Source: Comamonas sp. BIGb0124 (lineage in GTDB: Bacteria > Pseudomonadota > Gammaproteobacteria > Burkholderiales > Burkholderiaceae_C). Taken from it: 64,000 nucleotides of DNA. The stretch lies in assembly GCF_003752175.1 (NCBI RefSeq), contig NZ_RJVF01000011.1, positions 186,001-250,000 on the forward strand. Direction: 5' to 3'. The notes beneath the pieces were generated by a model. That model did no database searches. It was given only the letters and a program-made list of their open reading frames with translations, and was not told where the DNA came from. Shown here in pieces: positions 19,203-28,262 of the stretch. Positions within the stretch are counted from its first letter, which is position 1. Each line of letters begins with the position of its first letter. Both the position numbers and the translations under genes were made by a program.

Positions 19203-19446
19203 GAACGTTCAGAGGGATTATGACTGGCGTGCACCTCAAAAGTGCCAACACCAGAAATTCCCAAAAACATAGCGTACAAGAGCGAACCGTACAGGCATGA
19301 AGCAGTCCACAAGCGTGAGTTAATGTAAAACATCGCAACGGCGCCATCGCCCTGATCTCCCCGATTCGGAACAGATCGACAGGCGCCGGGCGGACATCGG
19401 CAGGCGGCCCAGAGTCGGCTACCGATGCCATCGACACCATCAGAAC
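19203..19446. promoter_or_regulatory. Divergent promoter region yhdP / glnE
   Basis: 244 bp between divergent genes. The part next to yhdP (19210-19340) is AT-richer than its surroundings and probably holds the yhdP-chain promoter. The glnE start has no clear Shine-Dalgarno. No defined operator is recognised. Confidence 0.4.
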
Positions 19447-22230
19447 ATGACCAGAGACGATTTTGTTGACCGACAGCAGGCCGTCGCTCCGCAGGCTGCG
19501 GGCGATGAAAGCCTCGCTTCGGGCCCGCCGGGCGCCCAGGAGGCGGCCCATTCGCGCCTCGTGCAGCGCCTGCGCCGCCGCTATGCCGCCGAGTTGCCCC
19601 TGCTGCCGCCAGGGGCTCCGTCCCGGACCGCCATGCGCCAGACCTATGCGGCGCTGCGCGAGGCGGGACACGACTGCGGCAGTGCCTTGCGCATCGTGCG
19701 CCAGCTCGTCATCGAACGGCTGGTCGTGCTCGACTGCGAACGCCAAGCCCCGCTCGAGACCGTCACCGACGCCATGACCGAGCTGGCCGAAGTCGCGCTC
19801 GACATCGCCCACGACCATGTCATGCAGGAACTGTCGGCCCGCCACGGCGAGCCCCTGGGCGCCGACGGCCAGGCCGCCCGCCTGTGGATCGTCGGCATGG
19901 GCAAGCTCGGCGCACGCGAGCTCAACGTCTCCAGCGACATCGACCTGATCTACATCTACGACCAGGACGGCGAGACCCGCGGCGACGCACGCGGCGCCCA
20001 GCGCATCAGCAACCACGAACTGTTCGGCAAGGCCGTCAAGGCCATCTACAGCCTCATCGGCGACGTCACCGAACACGGTTTTGTCTTCCGCGTCGATCTG
20101 GCGCTGCGCCCCAACGGCAATTCGGGCCCGCCCGCCGTGTCGCTCGATGCACTCGAGGAGTACTTCCTCGTGCAGGGACGCGAGTGGGAGCGTTTCGCCT
20201 GGCTCAAGAGCCGCGTCGTCGCCCCGCAGTGCAACAAGGTCGACGGCTCGGTTCTGGCGCTGCGCGGCGTGGTGCTGCCTTTCGTCTTCCGGCGCTACCT
20301 CGACTACCGTGTCTTCGACGCGTTGCGCGACCTGCACCGCCAGATCCGCGAGCAGGCCCTGCGCCGCTGCGCCGGCCACCCCGAACGCGCCAACGACGTC
20401 AAGCTCTCGCGCGGCGGCATCCGCGAGATCGAATTCACCGTGCAACTGCTGCAGGTGGTGCGCGGCGGCCAGTTCCCCGAACTGCGGACCCGCTCCACCC
20501 TCGACGCCCTGCCCCGGCTGGCGCAGGCCGGCCTCATGCCGCTCGAGAGCGCCCAGACCCTGGCGCAGGCCTATGTCTTCCTGCGCCAGCTCGAACACCG
20601 CATCCAGTACCTCGACGACCAGCAGACCCACACCCTGCCCACCAGCGACGACGACCTGGCCTGGATCGCGCGCACGCTCGGCCACGCCAGCACCAGCGAG
20701 ATGCTGGACCAGTTCTTCGCCTACCGCGAACAGGTGGCCGAGGAATTCGACAAGCTGCTCGGCGGCCCCAAGGCCAACGGGCTGTGCAAAGGCGGCGCCT
20801 GCAAGAAGGGCAAGCCCGAAGGCCCCGAGCTCGACGACCTGCTGCCCCAATTGCCCGAGCGCTTCCGCACCCAGCTCGAGGCCTGGCGTGCCGATCCCCG
20901 CATCCAGTCGCTGCGCGACGAGGTCCGCCTGCGGCTGCGCCGTCTGATCCAGCGCACGGCGCTGTGGCTCAAGCAGGGCGATGTCACCGAGGACGCGGCC
21001 CTGCGCTTCGGCAACTGGCTCGAGACCCTGCTGCGGCGCGACAGCTACCTGGCCCTGCTGCTCGAACGCCCCACCGTGCACGAACGATTGCTGCGCATCC
21101 TGGGCGCAGCCAAGTGGCCGGCGCGCTACCTCATGCAGCATCCCGGCGTGATCGACGAACTGGCCAGCGAATCGGTGCTCGACGAACGTTTCGACCGCGC
21201 CGCCTTCGACCGCGAGCTCGAGACCCGCCGCGCCGCGCTGCGCTCCACCGGCGAGGACGACGAGGAAACCCTGCTCAACCTGCTGCGCCGCGCCCACCAT
21301 GCCGAGACCTTCCGCACGCTGGCCCGCGACGTCGAGGGCCGCCTGACCACCGAACAGGTCTCGGACGACCTCAGCGCACTGGCGGAGACCGTACTCGACG
21401 TCACGCTGCGCTGGTCCTGGACCTTCCTGCGCCGGCGCCACCGCCAGGAACCGCACTTCGCCGTCATCGCCTACGGCAAGCTCGGCGGCAAGGAACTGGG
21501 CTACGGCAGCGACCTCGACATCGTCTTTGTCTACGAGGACGACCACGAGGACGCACCCGAGGTCTACGCCAACTTCGTGCGCAAGCTCATCAACTGGCTC
21601 ACCGTCAAGACCGCCGAAGGCGACCTCTTCGAGATCGACACGGCCCTGCGCCCCAACGGCAACTCGGGCCTGCTGGCGACCAGCTTCGAGGCCTATGCCA
21701 ACTACCAGCAGCGCCGCGGCAGCAACACCGCCTGGACCTGGGAACACCAGGCCATCACCCGTGCGCGCATGATCCTCGACGACCACACCACGCTGCGGCC
21801 GCGCTTCGATGCCGTGCGCGAAGCCGTGATCACCGCCGCGCGCGACCGCGAATCGCTGCGCGGCGAGATCCTGGCCATGCGCGAGAAGCTTCGTGCGGCG
21901 ATCCCCGTGCGCGGCGGCAAGTTCGACCTCAAGCACAGCCCCGGCGGCATGATCGACGCCGAGTTCGTGGTGCAGTTCCTGGTGCTGGCCGACGCCGCCG
22001 AGCATCCCGGCCTGGTGCCCAACCTCGGCAACATCGCCCTGCTCCAGCGCGCCGAAGCGGCCGGCCTGCTGCCCGAAGGCGTGGGTCACCACGCCGCCTC
22101 GGCCTACCGCACCCTGCGCCGCCTGCAGCACAAGGCCCGGCTCGACGAAGCGCCGACCCAGCTCGACCCCGCGCTGGTCGCGCACGAGCGCGATGCCATC
22201 CTGGCGCTGTGGCGCTGCGTCTTCGGCTGA
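19447..22230 (+). CDS. glnE: Bifunctional glutamine synthetase adenylyltransferase / adenylyl-removing enzyme
   Basis: Regulates glutamine synthetase by adding or phosphorolytically removing AMP, under control of PII proteins. The 927 residues contain two nucleotidyltransferase domains: the N-terminal deadenylylase (GMGKLGARELNVSSDIDLIY region, split, from about residue 150, with D-x-D metal site in SDIDLIYIYD) and the C-terminal adenylylase (YGKLGGKELGYGSDLDIVF region from about 675, SDLDIVFVYE). Each is followed by a DUF294/GlnD-PII-uridylyl-like helical domain. E. coli GlnE is 946 residues. A Cys/Lys-rich loop (GLCKGGACKKGKPEG, about 444-458) in the linker is not something I recognise from the family. 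Monocistronic. Confidence 0.95.
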   Translation: MTRDDFVDRQQAVAPQAAGDESLASGPPGAQEAAHSRLVQRLRRRYAAELPLLPPGAPSRTAMRQTYAALREAGHDCGSALRIVRQLVIERLVVLDCERQAPLETVTDAMTELAEVALDIAHDHVMQELSARHGEPLGADGQAARLWIVGMGKLGARELNVSSDIDLIYIYDQDGETRGDARGAQRISNHELFGKAVKAIYSLIGDVTEHGFVFRVDLALRPNGNSGPPAVSLDALEEYFLVQGREWERFAWLKSRVVAPQCNKVDGSVLALRGVVLPFVFRRYLDYRVFDALRDLHRQIREQALRRCAGHPERANDVKLSRGGIREIEFTVQLLQVVRGGQFPELRTRSTLDALPRLAQAGLMPLESAQTLAQAYVFLRQLEHRIQYLDDQQTHTLPTSDDDLAWIARTLGHASTSEMLDQFFAYREQVAEEFDKLLGGPKANGLCKGGACKKGKPEGPELDDLLPQLPERFRTQLEAWRADPRIQSLRDEVRLRLRRLIQRTALWLKQGDVTEDAALRFGNWLETLLRRDSYLALLLERPTVHERLLRILGAAKWPARYLMQHPGVIDELASESVLDERFDRAAFDRELETRRAALRSTGEDDEETLLNLLRRAHHAETFRTLARDVEGRLTTEQVSDDLSALAETVLDVTLRWSWTFLRRRHRQEPHFAVIAYGKLGGKELGYGSDLDIVFVYEDDHEDAPEVYANFVRKLINWLTVKTAEGDLFEIDTALRPNGNSGLLATSFEAYANYQQRRGSNTAWTWEHQAITRARMILDDHTTLRPRFDAVREAVITAARDRESLRGEILAMREKLRAAIPVRGGKFDLKHSPGGMIDAEFVVQFLVLADAAEHPGLVPNLGNIALLQRAEAAGLLPEGVGHHAASAYRTLRRLQHKARLDEAPTQLDPALVAHERDAILALWRCVFG

Positions 22231-22240
22231 CACGCGGCAC

Positions 22241-22265
22241 GCAGGCCCCGGGCCCGGCGGCCTGC
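22241..22265. terminator. Hairpin between convergent glnE and mtnN
   Basis: GCAGGCC and GGCCTGC form a 7-bp stem with an 11-nt GC-rich loop, 10 bp after the glnE stop. No T-run follows on either strand, so terminator function is uncertain. Confidence 0.35.
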
Positions 22266-22281
22266 GCGGACCGCCGCCCGG

Positions 22282-23046
22282 TCAGGTGGGCGGCAAGGCC
22301 CGCAGCAGGTGAACGACCAGCGCCGCCGAGTAGTGGCTGGCCACCGACTCGATGAAACGCATGAAATCGACATGCGCCGAATCGTCGGCACGGTCGGAAA
22401 TCGTGCGCATGGCGGCAAACGGCACACCGTAATCGCTGCAGACCTGCGCAAAAGCCGCCCCCTCCATCTCGACGGCCAGGGCCGTCGGCAGGGTCTGCCG
22501 CAGCAACCCGCTTTCGGCTGCGGTGCTGACGAACCGGTCCCCGCTGGCGACCAGACCGCTGTGCACGCGCGGCGCATGCACCCCCAGCGCGGACAGGGCG
22601 CCGACATCGATCGCCGCCTGCGGCCTGTCGGCGATCGCCATGGCCGCAGCCAGCACCTCGGCCCGCAATGCCTCGTCGGTCTCGAACCGGCTGCGGCCAT
22701 ACAGCGGCACCTCATGGCGCGGGAACAGCGGCGAGGCATCCATGTCGTGCTGCACAAAGGCATCGGCCACCACCATGTCGCCGACCTGCACGCCATCGCC
22801 CAGACCGCCCGCCACACCGGTGAAGACGATGCGCCCGGCCTGGAAATGCTCGATCAGCGTGACGGCCGTGGCGGCAGCCGCCACCTTGCCGATGCGCGAG
22901 AGCACCGCCACCACCTCGTGCCCCTGATAGAGGCCCAGCCAGAACGTGCGGCCCGCCCGCTCGACCGGACGCCAACCGGCATCGACCGTCTCGAGCACGG
23001 CCGACAGTTCCTGATGCATGGCGCTGACGACGGCCAGCCGGGTCAT
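22282..23046 (-). CDS. mtnN: 5'-methylthioadenosine/S-adenosylhomocysteine nucleosidase
   Basis: Cleaves MTA and SAH to adenine and the thioribose, recycling methionine by-products of methylation and polyamine synthesis. The 254 residues show the family active-site pattern: Glu13 (AMHQEL), the VFTGVAGGLGDGVQVGDMVV core (split: TGVAGG and VQVGDMVVAD), the substrate Glu in AVEMEGAAFAQ, and the proton-donor Asp in RTISDRADD. E. coli MtnN is 232 residues. Some family members with longer loops prefer other 6-aminopurine nucleosides, so substrate breadth is open. The ATG at 23046 is clear. Convergent with glnE, divergent from the small regulator gene. Confidence 0.93.
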   Translation of the reverse strand: MTRLAVVSAMHQELSAVLETVDAGWRPVERAGRTFWLGLYQGHEVVAVLSRIGKVAAAATAVTLIEHFQAGRIVFTGVAGGLGDGVQVGDMVVADAFVQHDMDASPLFPRHEVPLYGRSRFETDEALRAEVLAAAMAIADRPQAAIDVGALSALGVHAPRVHSGLVASGDRFVSTAAESGLLRQTLPTALAVEMEGAAFAQVCSDYGVPFAAMRTISDRADDSAHVDFMRFIESVASHYSAALVVHLLRALPPT

Positions 23047-23357
23047 GCCGCAATCCCGCAGCGAAAGTCACACGGCGGCCTCTGCGCACAGGCCTCGAAG
23101 CAGCGGCGCGGCCCGCCGGAACGATCGGCAAAGACAAAAAGGCGAGGGAATGTTTTCATGTTTCACGCAGGCATGGGGCCTGCCACACGAAGCGGCGGAG
23201 CGTGCTGAACACCTCCGTGCAGTCGCTGCCGGCCCGGTCGTTCACGTCGTCATAAGTGTGAACCATTGACAGCGAGTTTACCGGCGCGCGCCATCGACGG
23301 GGCGCATGGGCAAATGATGCGGTGATTCGCCCGAAACTGCTTCGAGAGAAAGACGCC
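23047..23357. other. Divergent region mtnN / gp16-like regulator
   Basis: 311 bp with an AT-richer centre and no supported frame. It carries the two divergent promoters. A 9-bp half of a parS site (TGTTTCACG, 23159-23167) occurs but lacks the second half. Confidence 0.4.
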
Positions 23358-23645
23358 ATGCACCGAAACCCGCCCCCCATCGACTCCACGCAAAGGACGA
23401 AGCAGCAGGCTGAACCGTCGTCCCCCGGCCTGGGCGCCGGCCTCTGGCTGCAGGCGGCTTCGCGGCCCCTCAGCGGCAGCGAGGCCAAGGCCCTGCTGCG
23501 CCAGCGCGGCCTCACCCTCAAGCAGTGGGCCGCCAGCAACGGCTATGCCTACGACACGGTCAGCGCCGTGGTCCGTGGCGTGCAACGTGCCAACTACGGC
23601 GTCGGCTATCGCATCGCCCTGCAGCTCGGCCTCCGCCGCCCCTGA
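23358..23645 (+). CDS. Small DNA-binding protein, BcepMu gp16-like
   Basis: 95-residue protein. The N-terminal 35 residues are polar and probably disordered; residues about 45-95 form a helix-turn-helix (ALLRQRGLTLKQWAASNGYA, then TVSAVVRGVQRANYGVGYRI). This matches the BcepMu gp16 family of phage-associated proteins, related in layout to Ner/Nlp regulators of Mu-like phages, where a helix reading WA...NGY..TV..V..G is typical. The ATG at 23358 has GAGAGAA about 9 bp upstream; a GTG at 23322 is an alternative. No other phage gene is nearby, so it is either a domesticated regulator or a lone remnant. Possible targets: itself, mtnN or the monooxygenase cluster. Confidence 0.75.
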   Translation: MHRNPPPIDSTQRTKQQAEPSSPGLGAGLWLQAASRPLSGSEAKALLRQRGLTLKQWAASNGYAYDTVSAVVRGVQRANYGVGYRIALQLGLRRP

Positions 23646-23663
23646 CGCCCCTGACGCCCCCGA

Positions 23664-25037
23664 TCAGGCGGCCAGCGTGGCCAGTGCCGCCGTCTCGGGC
23701 GACTGATACCGGTTGCGCGGGCGGTGCAGCCCCAGGTTCTCGCGCAGCGTGCGGCCTTCGTACTCGGTGCGGAACAGGCCCCGGCGGCGCAGTTCCGGCA
23801 ACACCAACTCGATGAAATCCGTCAGACCCGTGGGCAGCACCGGCGGCATGATGTTGTAACCGTCGGCCCCATGGTTCACGAAGCGCTCTTCGAGCTGGTC
23901 GGCAATCTGGCTGGCCGTGCCGACCAGTTGCCAGTGCCCGCGGGCGCCGGCCACGCGCAGGTAGAGCTCGCGTAGGCTGAGCTTTTCACGGCGCGCCAGC
24001 TCCAGCGTCAGTTGCTGACGGCTCTTGCTGGCGTTGGTCTCGGGCAATTCGGGGATCGGACCGTCGAGCGGATAGGCCGACAGATCCACCCCGCCCGTCA
24101 ACCCGGAGATCAGCGCCAGGCCCACCTCCGGATGGATCAGCGACTGCAACTGTTCGAACTTCTCCTGCGCCTCGCTTTCACTACGCCCCACCACCGGAAA
24201 CACTCCGGGCATGATCTTGAGATCATCCGGCTGCCGTCCATGCTGTGCGAGCCGGCCTTTCACGTCGGCGTAGAACGCCACGGCATCGTCGAGCGTCTGC
24301 TGGGCCGTGAAGATGACTTCGGCAGTCTCGGCTGCCAGCGCCTTGCCGGCCGGGGACGAACCGGCCTGCACGATCACCGGATGGCCTTGCGGCGAACGCG
24401 GCACATTGAGCGGGCCCTTGACCTGAAAAAAACGCCCCTTGTGGTTGAGCACATGGCGCCGGGCCGGATCGAAGTACAGCCCGCTGGCCTTGTCGCGCTG
24501 CAGCGCGCCATCCTCCCAGCTGTCCCACAGGCCGGTCACCACCTGCGCGAACTCGGCGGCCCGCTGGTAGCGCTCGGCGTGATCGAAGTGCCGCTCGCGG
24601 TTGAAGTTGAGCGCTTCGTGCTCGCTCGACGACGTCACCAGATTCCATCCTGCCCGTCCGCCGCTGATGTTGTCGAGCGAGGCAAACTTGCGCGCGATGT
24701 GAAAAGGCTCGTTGAAACTGGTCGAGGCCGTCGCCACGAAACCGATGCGCTGCGTCACCGCCGCCAGGGCCGACAGCAGTGTGATCGGTTCGAACTGCGC
24801 CACATAGCTGTGTGCCGTCCGGCTCAGGTAGCGATGGTTGTCGCTGCGTGTTCCCACGCCGTCGGCCATGAAGATCAGGTCGAACTTGGCCGCCTCGGCC
24901 GCCTGCGCCAGTTGCACGTAATGGCTGAAATTGGCCCCTGCATCGGCCTGTGCCTCGGGATGCCGCCAGGCCGCCACGTGGTGGCCCGTCGGGTATAAAA
25001 AAGCACCCAGCTTGAGCTGTCCTTTTCTTCTGGCCAT
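23664..25037 (-). CDS. LLM-class FMN-dependent monooxygenase, NtaA/SnaA/DszA branch (copy 1)
   Basis: Luciferase-like monooxygenase that uses reduced FMN from a separate reductase and oxygen to oxidise small xenobiotics, sulfones or aminopolycarboxylates. The 457 residues start with a beta strand and a substrate loop (KLGAFLYPTGHHVAAWRHP, typical of this branch), and have GFVATASTSFNEPFHIARKF, SGGRAGWNLVTS and PVIVQAGSSPAG, all diagnostic for the NtaA/SnaA/DszA group. Last gene of a five-gene minus-strand cluster, 124 bp after its paralogue. The flavin reductase partner is not encoded here. The substrate is unknown; organosulfur use is favoured because of the DszC/SfnB-like neighbours. Confidence 0.87.
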   Translation of the reverse strand: MARRKGQLKLGAFLYPTGHHVAAWRHPEAQADAGANFSHYVQLAQAAEAAKFDLIFMADGVGTRSDNHRYLSRTAHSYVAQFEPITLLSALAAVTQRIGFVATASTSFNEPFHIARKFASLDNISGGRAGWNLVTSSSEHEALNFNRERHFDHAERYQRAAEFAQVVTGLWDSWEDGALQRDKASGLYFDPARRHVLNHKGRFFQVKGPLNVPRSPQGHPVIVQAGSSPAGKALAAETAEVIFTAQQTLDDAVAFYADVKGRLAQHGRQPDDLKIMPGVFPVVGRSESEAQEKFEQLQSLIHPEVGLALISGLTGGVDLSAYPLDGPIPELPETNASKSRQQLTLELARREKLSLRELYLRVAGARGHWQLVGTASQIADQLEERFVNHGADGYNIMPPVLPTGLTDFIELVLPELRRRGLFRTEYEGRTLRENLGLHRPRNRYQSPETAALATLAA

Positions 25038-25161
25038 TGTATTGGCTCCGTGTTCAAGGTTGAGCGTCTGATCAGACGGGGTTCTGCCTTCGATTCCATG
25101 GCGGATGACGGCCTGTCGAGGGCATCGGGACGTTGCCGGGAAGTCCGCGAAGCCGCCCGGT

Positions 25162-26517
25162 TCAAGCCGCTTTCAGCCCCGCGGCCGCCGCCGGCCGGGC
25201 CAGCCCCAGGTGGTCGCGCAGGGTCGTGCCCTGGTACTCGGTGCGAAACAGGCCTCGCCGCTGGAGAATCGGCACCACCCCTTCGGTGAAGGCTTCCAGG
25301 CCGTCCGGCAACGCATCCGGCATCAGGTTGAAGCCATCGGCGGCGCCGCCGCGAAACCAGCGCTCGATATCGTCGGCGACCTGTTCGGGCGTGCCCACGA
25401 TCACGCGATGGCCACCGCCTCCGGCGAGTTCGTGGATCAGCTGCCGCACCGTCGAGCCATGCCGGCGGGCATGCGCCAGCGTCGCCAGGAAAAAGGTGTG
25501 GTTGCCTTGGCCTTGCGCCGGCAACGGCAGATCGTCGGGCAGCCGCCGATCGAGCTGCAGCCGGTCGGCCGAGATGCCCAGCGTGCCCGCCAGGCGCTTG
25601 AGGCTGTAGCGCCAGGGAATCAGCGCCACCAGTTCGTCTCGCCGGCGCAGCGCCTCGGCTTCGGTGCCTGCAATCACCGTGGTCAGTCCTGCCAGGACCT
25701 TGACCGCGTCGGGCCCGCGCCCCAGCGCCGCTGCACGGCTCTTGAGCTCGCGCCCGTAGGCCAGCGACTCCTCGAAGCTCTGCGACGCCGAGAAGACCGC
25801 TTCCGCATGGCGTGCCGCCAGCTCGCGGCCATCGGCCGAAGCGCCGGCCTGGATCAGCACCGGCCGCCCCTGCGGCGTGCGCGGCAGATTCAGGGGCCCC
25901 TGGACCTGGAAGAACTCGCCGCGATGCGCAATGGGCTGGATCCGCGAGACATCGGCAAACACGCCGCTCGCCTTGTCGCCCACAAACGCATCGTCGGCCC
26001 AGCTGTCCCACAGCGCTTTCACGACATCGGCGAACTCGCTGGCGCGGGCATAACGCCGGCCATGGTCGGGCACCGCGTCGAGGCCGAAGTTCTGGGCCGA
26101 GCCAGCATCGGCCGTGGTCACGATGTTCCAGCCGGCACGGCCTGCACTGACGTGGTCGAGCGTGGCAAAACGGCGCGCGATGTTGTAGGGCTCGTTGTAG
26201 CTGGTCGACGCCGTGCCGATCACTCCGATGTGTGTGGTGGCCGCCGCGATGCTGGCCAGCAGCACGGTCGGCTCCAGTGCCGTGATGGGCCGGAAATCGA
26301 TCTGGTCGGCAATCGAGGCGTTGTCGGCCAGGAACACCGCATCGAGCTTGGCGGCCTCGGCGATCCGGGCCACACGCACATAGTGGCGAACGTCGGCAAA
26401 GGCATAGGGATCGGCCTCGGGCAGGCGCCAGGCCGAGGGCACAAAACCCGAATGCAGGATGTTGATGTTGAGGTGCAGTTGCCGCGCGGGCGCGGCGCCG
26501 GTCAGGACAGCGGTCAT
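25162..26517 (-). CDS. LLM-class FMN-dependent monooxygenase, NtaA/SnaA/DszA branch (copy 2)
   Basis: Second member of the same family, 451 residues, recognisable by GVIGTASTSYNEPYNIARRF, SAGRAGWNIVTTADAGSAQNF (split) and PVLIQAGASADGRELAA. It differs from copy 1 in the N-terminal substrate loop (NINILHSGFVPSAWRLPEAD, split) and in the 300-380 region, consistent with a different substrate or a different step. The ATG at 26517 overlaps the stop of the upstream flavoprotein gene (ATGA), so the two are translationally coupled and may act as a pair, as DszC and DszA do on dibenzothiophene and its sulfone. The assignment to sulfur compounds is inference. Confidence 0.87.
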   Translation of the reverse strand: MTAVLTGAAPARQLHLNINILHSGFVPSAWRLPEADPYAFADVRHYVRVARIAEAAKLDAVFLADNASIADQIDFRPITALEPTVLLASIAAATTHIGVIGTASTSYNEPYNIARRFATLDHVSAGRAGWNIVTTADAGSAQNFGLDAVPDHGRRYARASEFADVVKALWDSWADDAFVGDKASGVFADVSRIQPIAHRGEFFQVQGPLNLPRTPQGRPVLIQAGASADGRELAARHAEAVFSASQSFEESLAYGRELKSRAAALGRGPDAVKVLAGLTTVIAGTEAEALRRRDELVALIPWRYSLKRLAGTLGISADRLQLDRRLPDDLPLPAQGQGNHTFFLATLAHARRHGSTVRQLIHELAGGGGHRVIVGTPEQVADDIERWFRGGAADGFNLMPDALPDGLEAFTEGVVPILQRRGLFRTEYQGTTLRDHLGLARPAAAAGLKAA

Positions 26518-27833
26518 TGGAAAGTCCCCGGCACGGGATAGCCGTCGCCCAGTACCCAGCGGCCGACGTTGCGTGCCTTGTACTCGGCCGGGTTGTGCAA
26601 GGTGTGGATGCGCACGTTGCGCCAGAAACGATCGAAGCCGTAGGCCCGCGTCGCGGAGCGGGCCCCCATGACTTCGAAGATCTCGCGGGTCACGCGCAAG
26701 GCGGTCTCGCCGGCCAGCACATTGGCCGAGGCGATGGCCAGCGCGGCCTCGCCACGCTGTCCGGCACCGAGCGCATCGCCCTGCGCCCAGGCATCGTCCA
26801 GGGCCTCGAGCGCCCGGTCGGCCAGGGCCGTGGCCGCCAGCGTCCGGGCCAGCAGATCGCCGTACTGGCGCTGGATCCATGGATCGTCCTGATGCCGGTC
26901 GACGCCCGAATACAGCCAGGGTCGCGACTGCTCGAGCGTGTAGTCGCGCGCAGCCAGCAAGGCGCCCTGGGCGCTGCCGATGAACACGTTGAGCAGCACG
27001 CTCTGCTGTTGCAAGGCCGTCAGAGACCGCGACGGCACCGGGGCTGCGGCGGTGGGATCGAAACGCGCGGCCGCACCCAGAACCTCGCTCTCGTGCACCC
27101 TGACCCGGTGGTAGGAAACACGGCCGCTGCCGGTCTGGCGCTGTCCTATTCCATCCCAGTCGTCCTCGATGACGATTCCTGACCGATCGGCTGGAATCGC
27201 TGCAAACCGCCTTTCCAGACCTTCTTCGTCTTCCCAGGCCACCGACAGCATGTCGGCGACGTGTGACCCCGAGGTGAAGGGCCGGAATCCGTCGAGCACG
27301 AAGTACTCGCCTTCACGCCGTCCGAACAGGCTTTTCGAGAAGCTGTTGCCGGTATTGCCCCAGAACCATCGTTTGTCGGCGGTTTGGCGCCAGAGTTCGT
27401 CGGTCTTGACGGCCTCGTCCCGAAAACGCAGGCCCAGCAGCGTGGCGCAGTGGTAGCCATAGATGTGCGCGAGCGAGCCGTCGACCTGTGCAAACGCACG
27501 CACCACCCGCAAGGCGCTCGACCACGGCTGCCCTTCCCCGCCCAGTGCCGTGGGAATGAGCAAGGCCAGCAGGCCGCTGTCCTTGAGCCACTGGATCTGC
27601 TGGCTCGGCCGCCCGCCGGCCTGGTCGCGGGCCACCGCATCGACGGCCAGCCTTTCGCGCAGTGCCGCGGCACGGGCGCCGTGGGATGTACCGGTGTCGA
27701 TGGCAAAACGCTCGTCGAGCGAGTCCGCCTGCGGTTTCCCGCTCGCCGGCTCGCGGGACGCAGGCGCCGGGACCGGGATCGCGGACGGCGTGACCGCCAG
27801 GCTCGGCGGGTCGATCAGAAGATGGCTGCTCAT
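26514..27833 (-). CDS. Acyl-CoA-dehydrogenase-fold flavin monooxygenase, DszC/SfnB-like (copy 1)
   Basis: 439-residue protein with the acyl-CoA dehydrogenase fold but with motifs of the DszC/SfnB monooxygenase branch: LAHIYGYHCATLLGLRF, WFWGNTGNSFSKSLFGRR, GFRPFTSGSHVADML, DWDGIGQRQTGSGRV and the C-terminal FEVMGARSATRAYGFDRFWRN (split at FEVMGARSATRAYGFDRFW). Such enzymes bind reduced flavin and oxidise sulfur or nitrogen atoms. Residues 1-45 are a Pro/Ala-rich tail without homologous features. It precedes and overlaps LLM copy 2, and follows the DUF3088 gene by 34 bp. Confidence 0.85.
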   Translation of the reverse strand: MSSHLLIDPPSLAVTPSAIPVPAPASREPASGKPQADSLDERFAIDTGTSHGARAAALRERLAVDAVARDQAGGRPSQQIQWLKDSGLLALLIPTALGGEGQPWSSALRVVRAFAQVDGSLAHIYGYHCATLLGLRFRDEAVKTDELWRQTADKRWFWGNTGNSFSKSLFGRREGEYFVLDGFRPFTSGSHVADMLSVAWEDEEGLERRFAAIPADRSGIVIEDDWDGIGQRQTGSGRVSYHRVRVHESEVLGAAARFDPTAAAPVPSRSLTALQQQSVLLNVFIGSAQGALLAARDYTLEQSRPWLYSGVDRHQDDPWIQRQYGDLLARTLAATALADRALEALDDAWAQGDALGAGQRGEAALAIASANVLAGETALRVTREIFEVMGARSATRAYGFDRFWRNVRIHTLHNPAEYKARNVGRWVLGDGYPVPGTFQ

Positions 27834-27867
27834 GCGCGAGGCCTCCGGAGGACGGTGACGGGATCGT

Positions 27868-28212
27868 TCAATGCAGGCGCGGAAAGCCGTGGCGTTGGGC
27901 CAGCAGCTCCAGGATCCGGCGGCTGTCGCTCACGAAGTGGCGACCCGAGGTGGTCTGCGCATCTTCCGGCACGGCCTGTTCGTCGCCGAAGATCAGCACG
28001 GGCAGGCCCTGATGCTGGTCGTCGAGTGCATCGATGACCGCCTGCCGCGGCCGCGGGAAAGGCAGCCGCTTGATCTCCAGCCGTTCGGCCCGGGACGGGT
28101 CGGCCGCCAGCAGCCCTTCGATGGGATTGCAATCGGGGCAGATGAAACGTTCGCCGGGATAGGCGGGATCGGTGAAACCGGGCTCGAGCAGCAGTAAGGT
28201 GTCCTTGCTCAT
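27868..28212 (-). CDS. DUF3088 protein with CxxC motif
   Basis: 114-residue protein starting MSKDTLLLLEPGF, with FICPDCNPIEGLLAADP giving a CPDC motif at residues 25-28, and later IFGDEQ and GRHFVSDSRRILELL. The order strand, CxxC, helix fits a thioredoxin/glutaredoxin-like fold, and DUF3088 members are described only by sequence. Within this cluster it could be a thiol redox partner or bind a metal; neither is shown. It is placed between the two DszC/SfnB-like genes (50-bp and 34-bp gaps), which suggests co-transcription. The ATG is preferred to the longer upstream frame because DUF3088 begins here. Confidence 0.75.
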   Translation of the reverse strand: MSKDTLLLLEPGFTDPAYPGERFICPDCNPIEGLLAADPSRAERLEIKRLPFPRPRQAVIDALDDQHQGLPVLIFGDEQAVPEDAQTTSGRHFVSDSRRILELLAQRHGFPRLH

Positions 28213-28262
28213 GAATGGTGGTCCTGTCGGTTTTGATTGAAAGGCGGTGCCGGACGGCCCGC

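Noticed and set aside
23159-23167. parS-like TGTTTCACG
   Set aside because: Only one half of the palindrome; the second half does not match.
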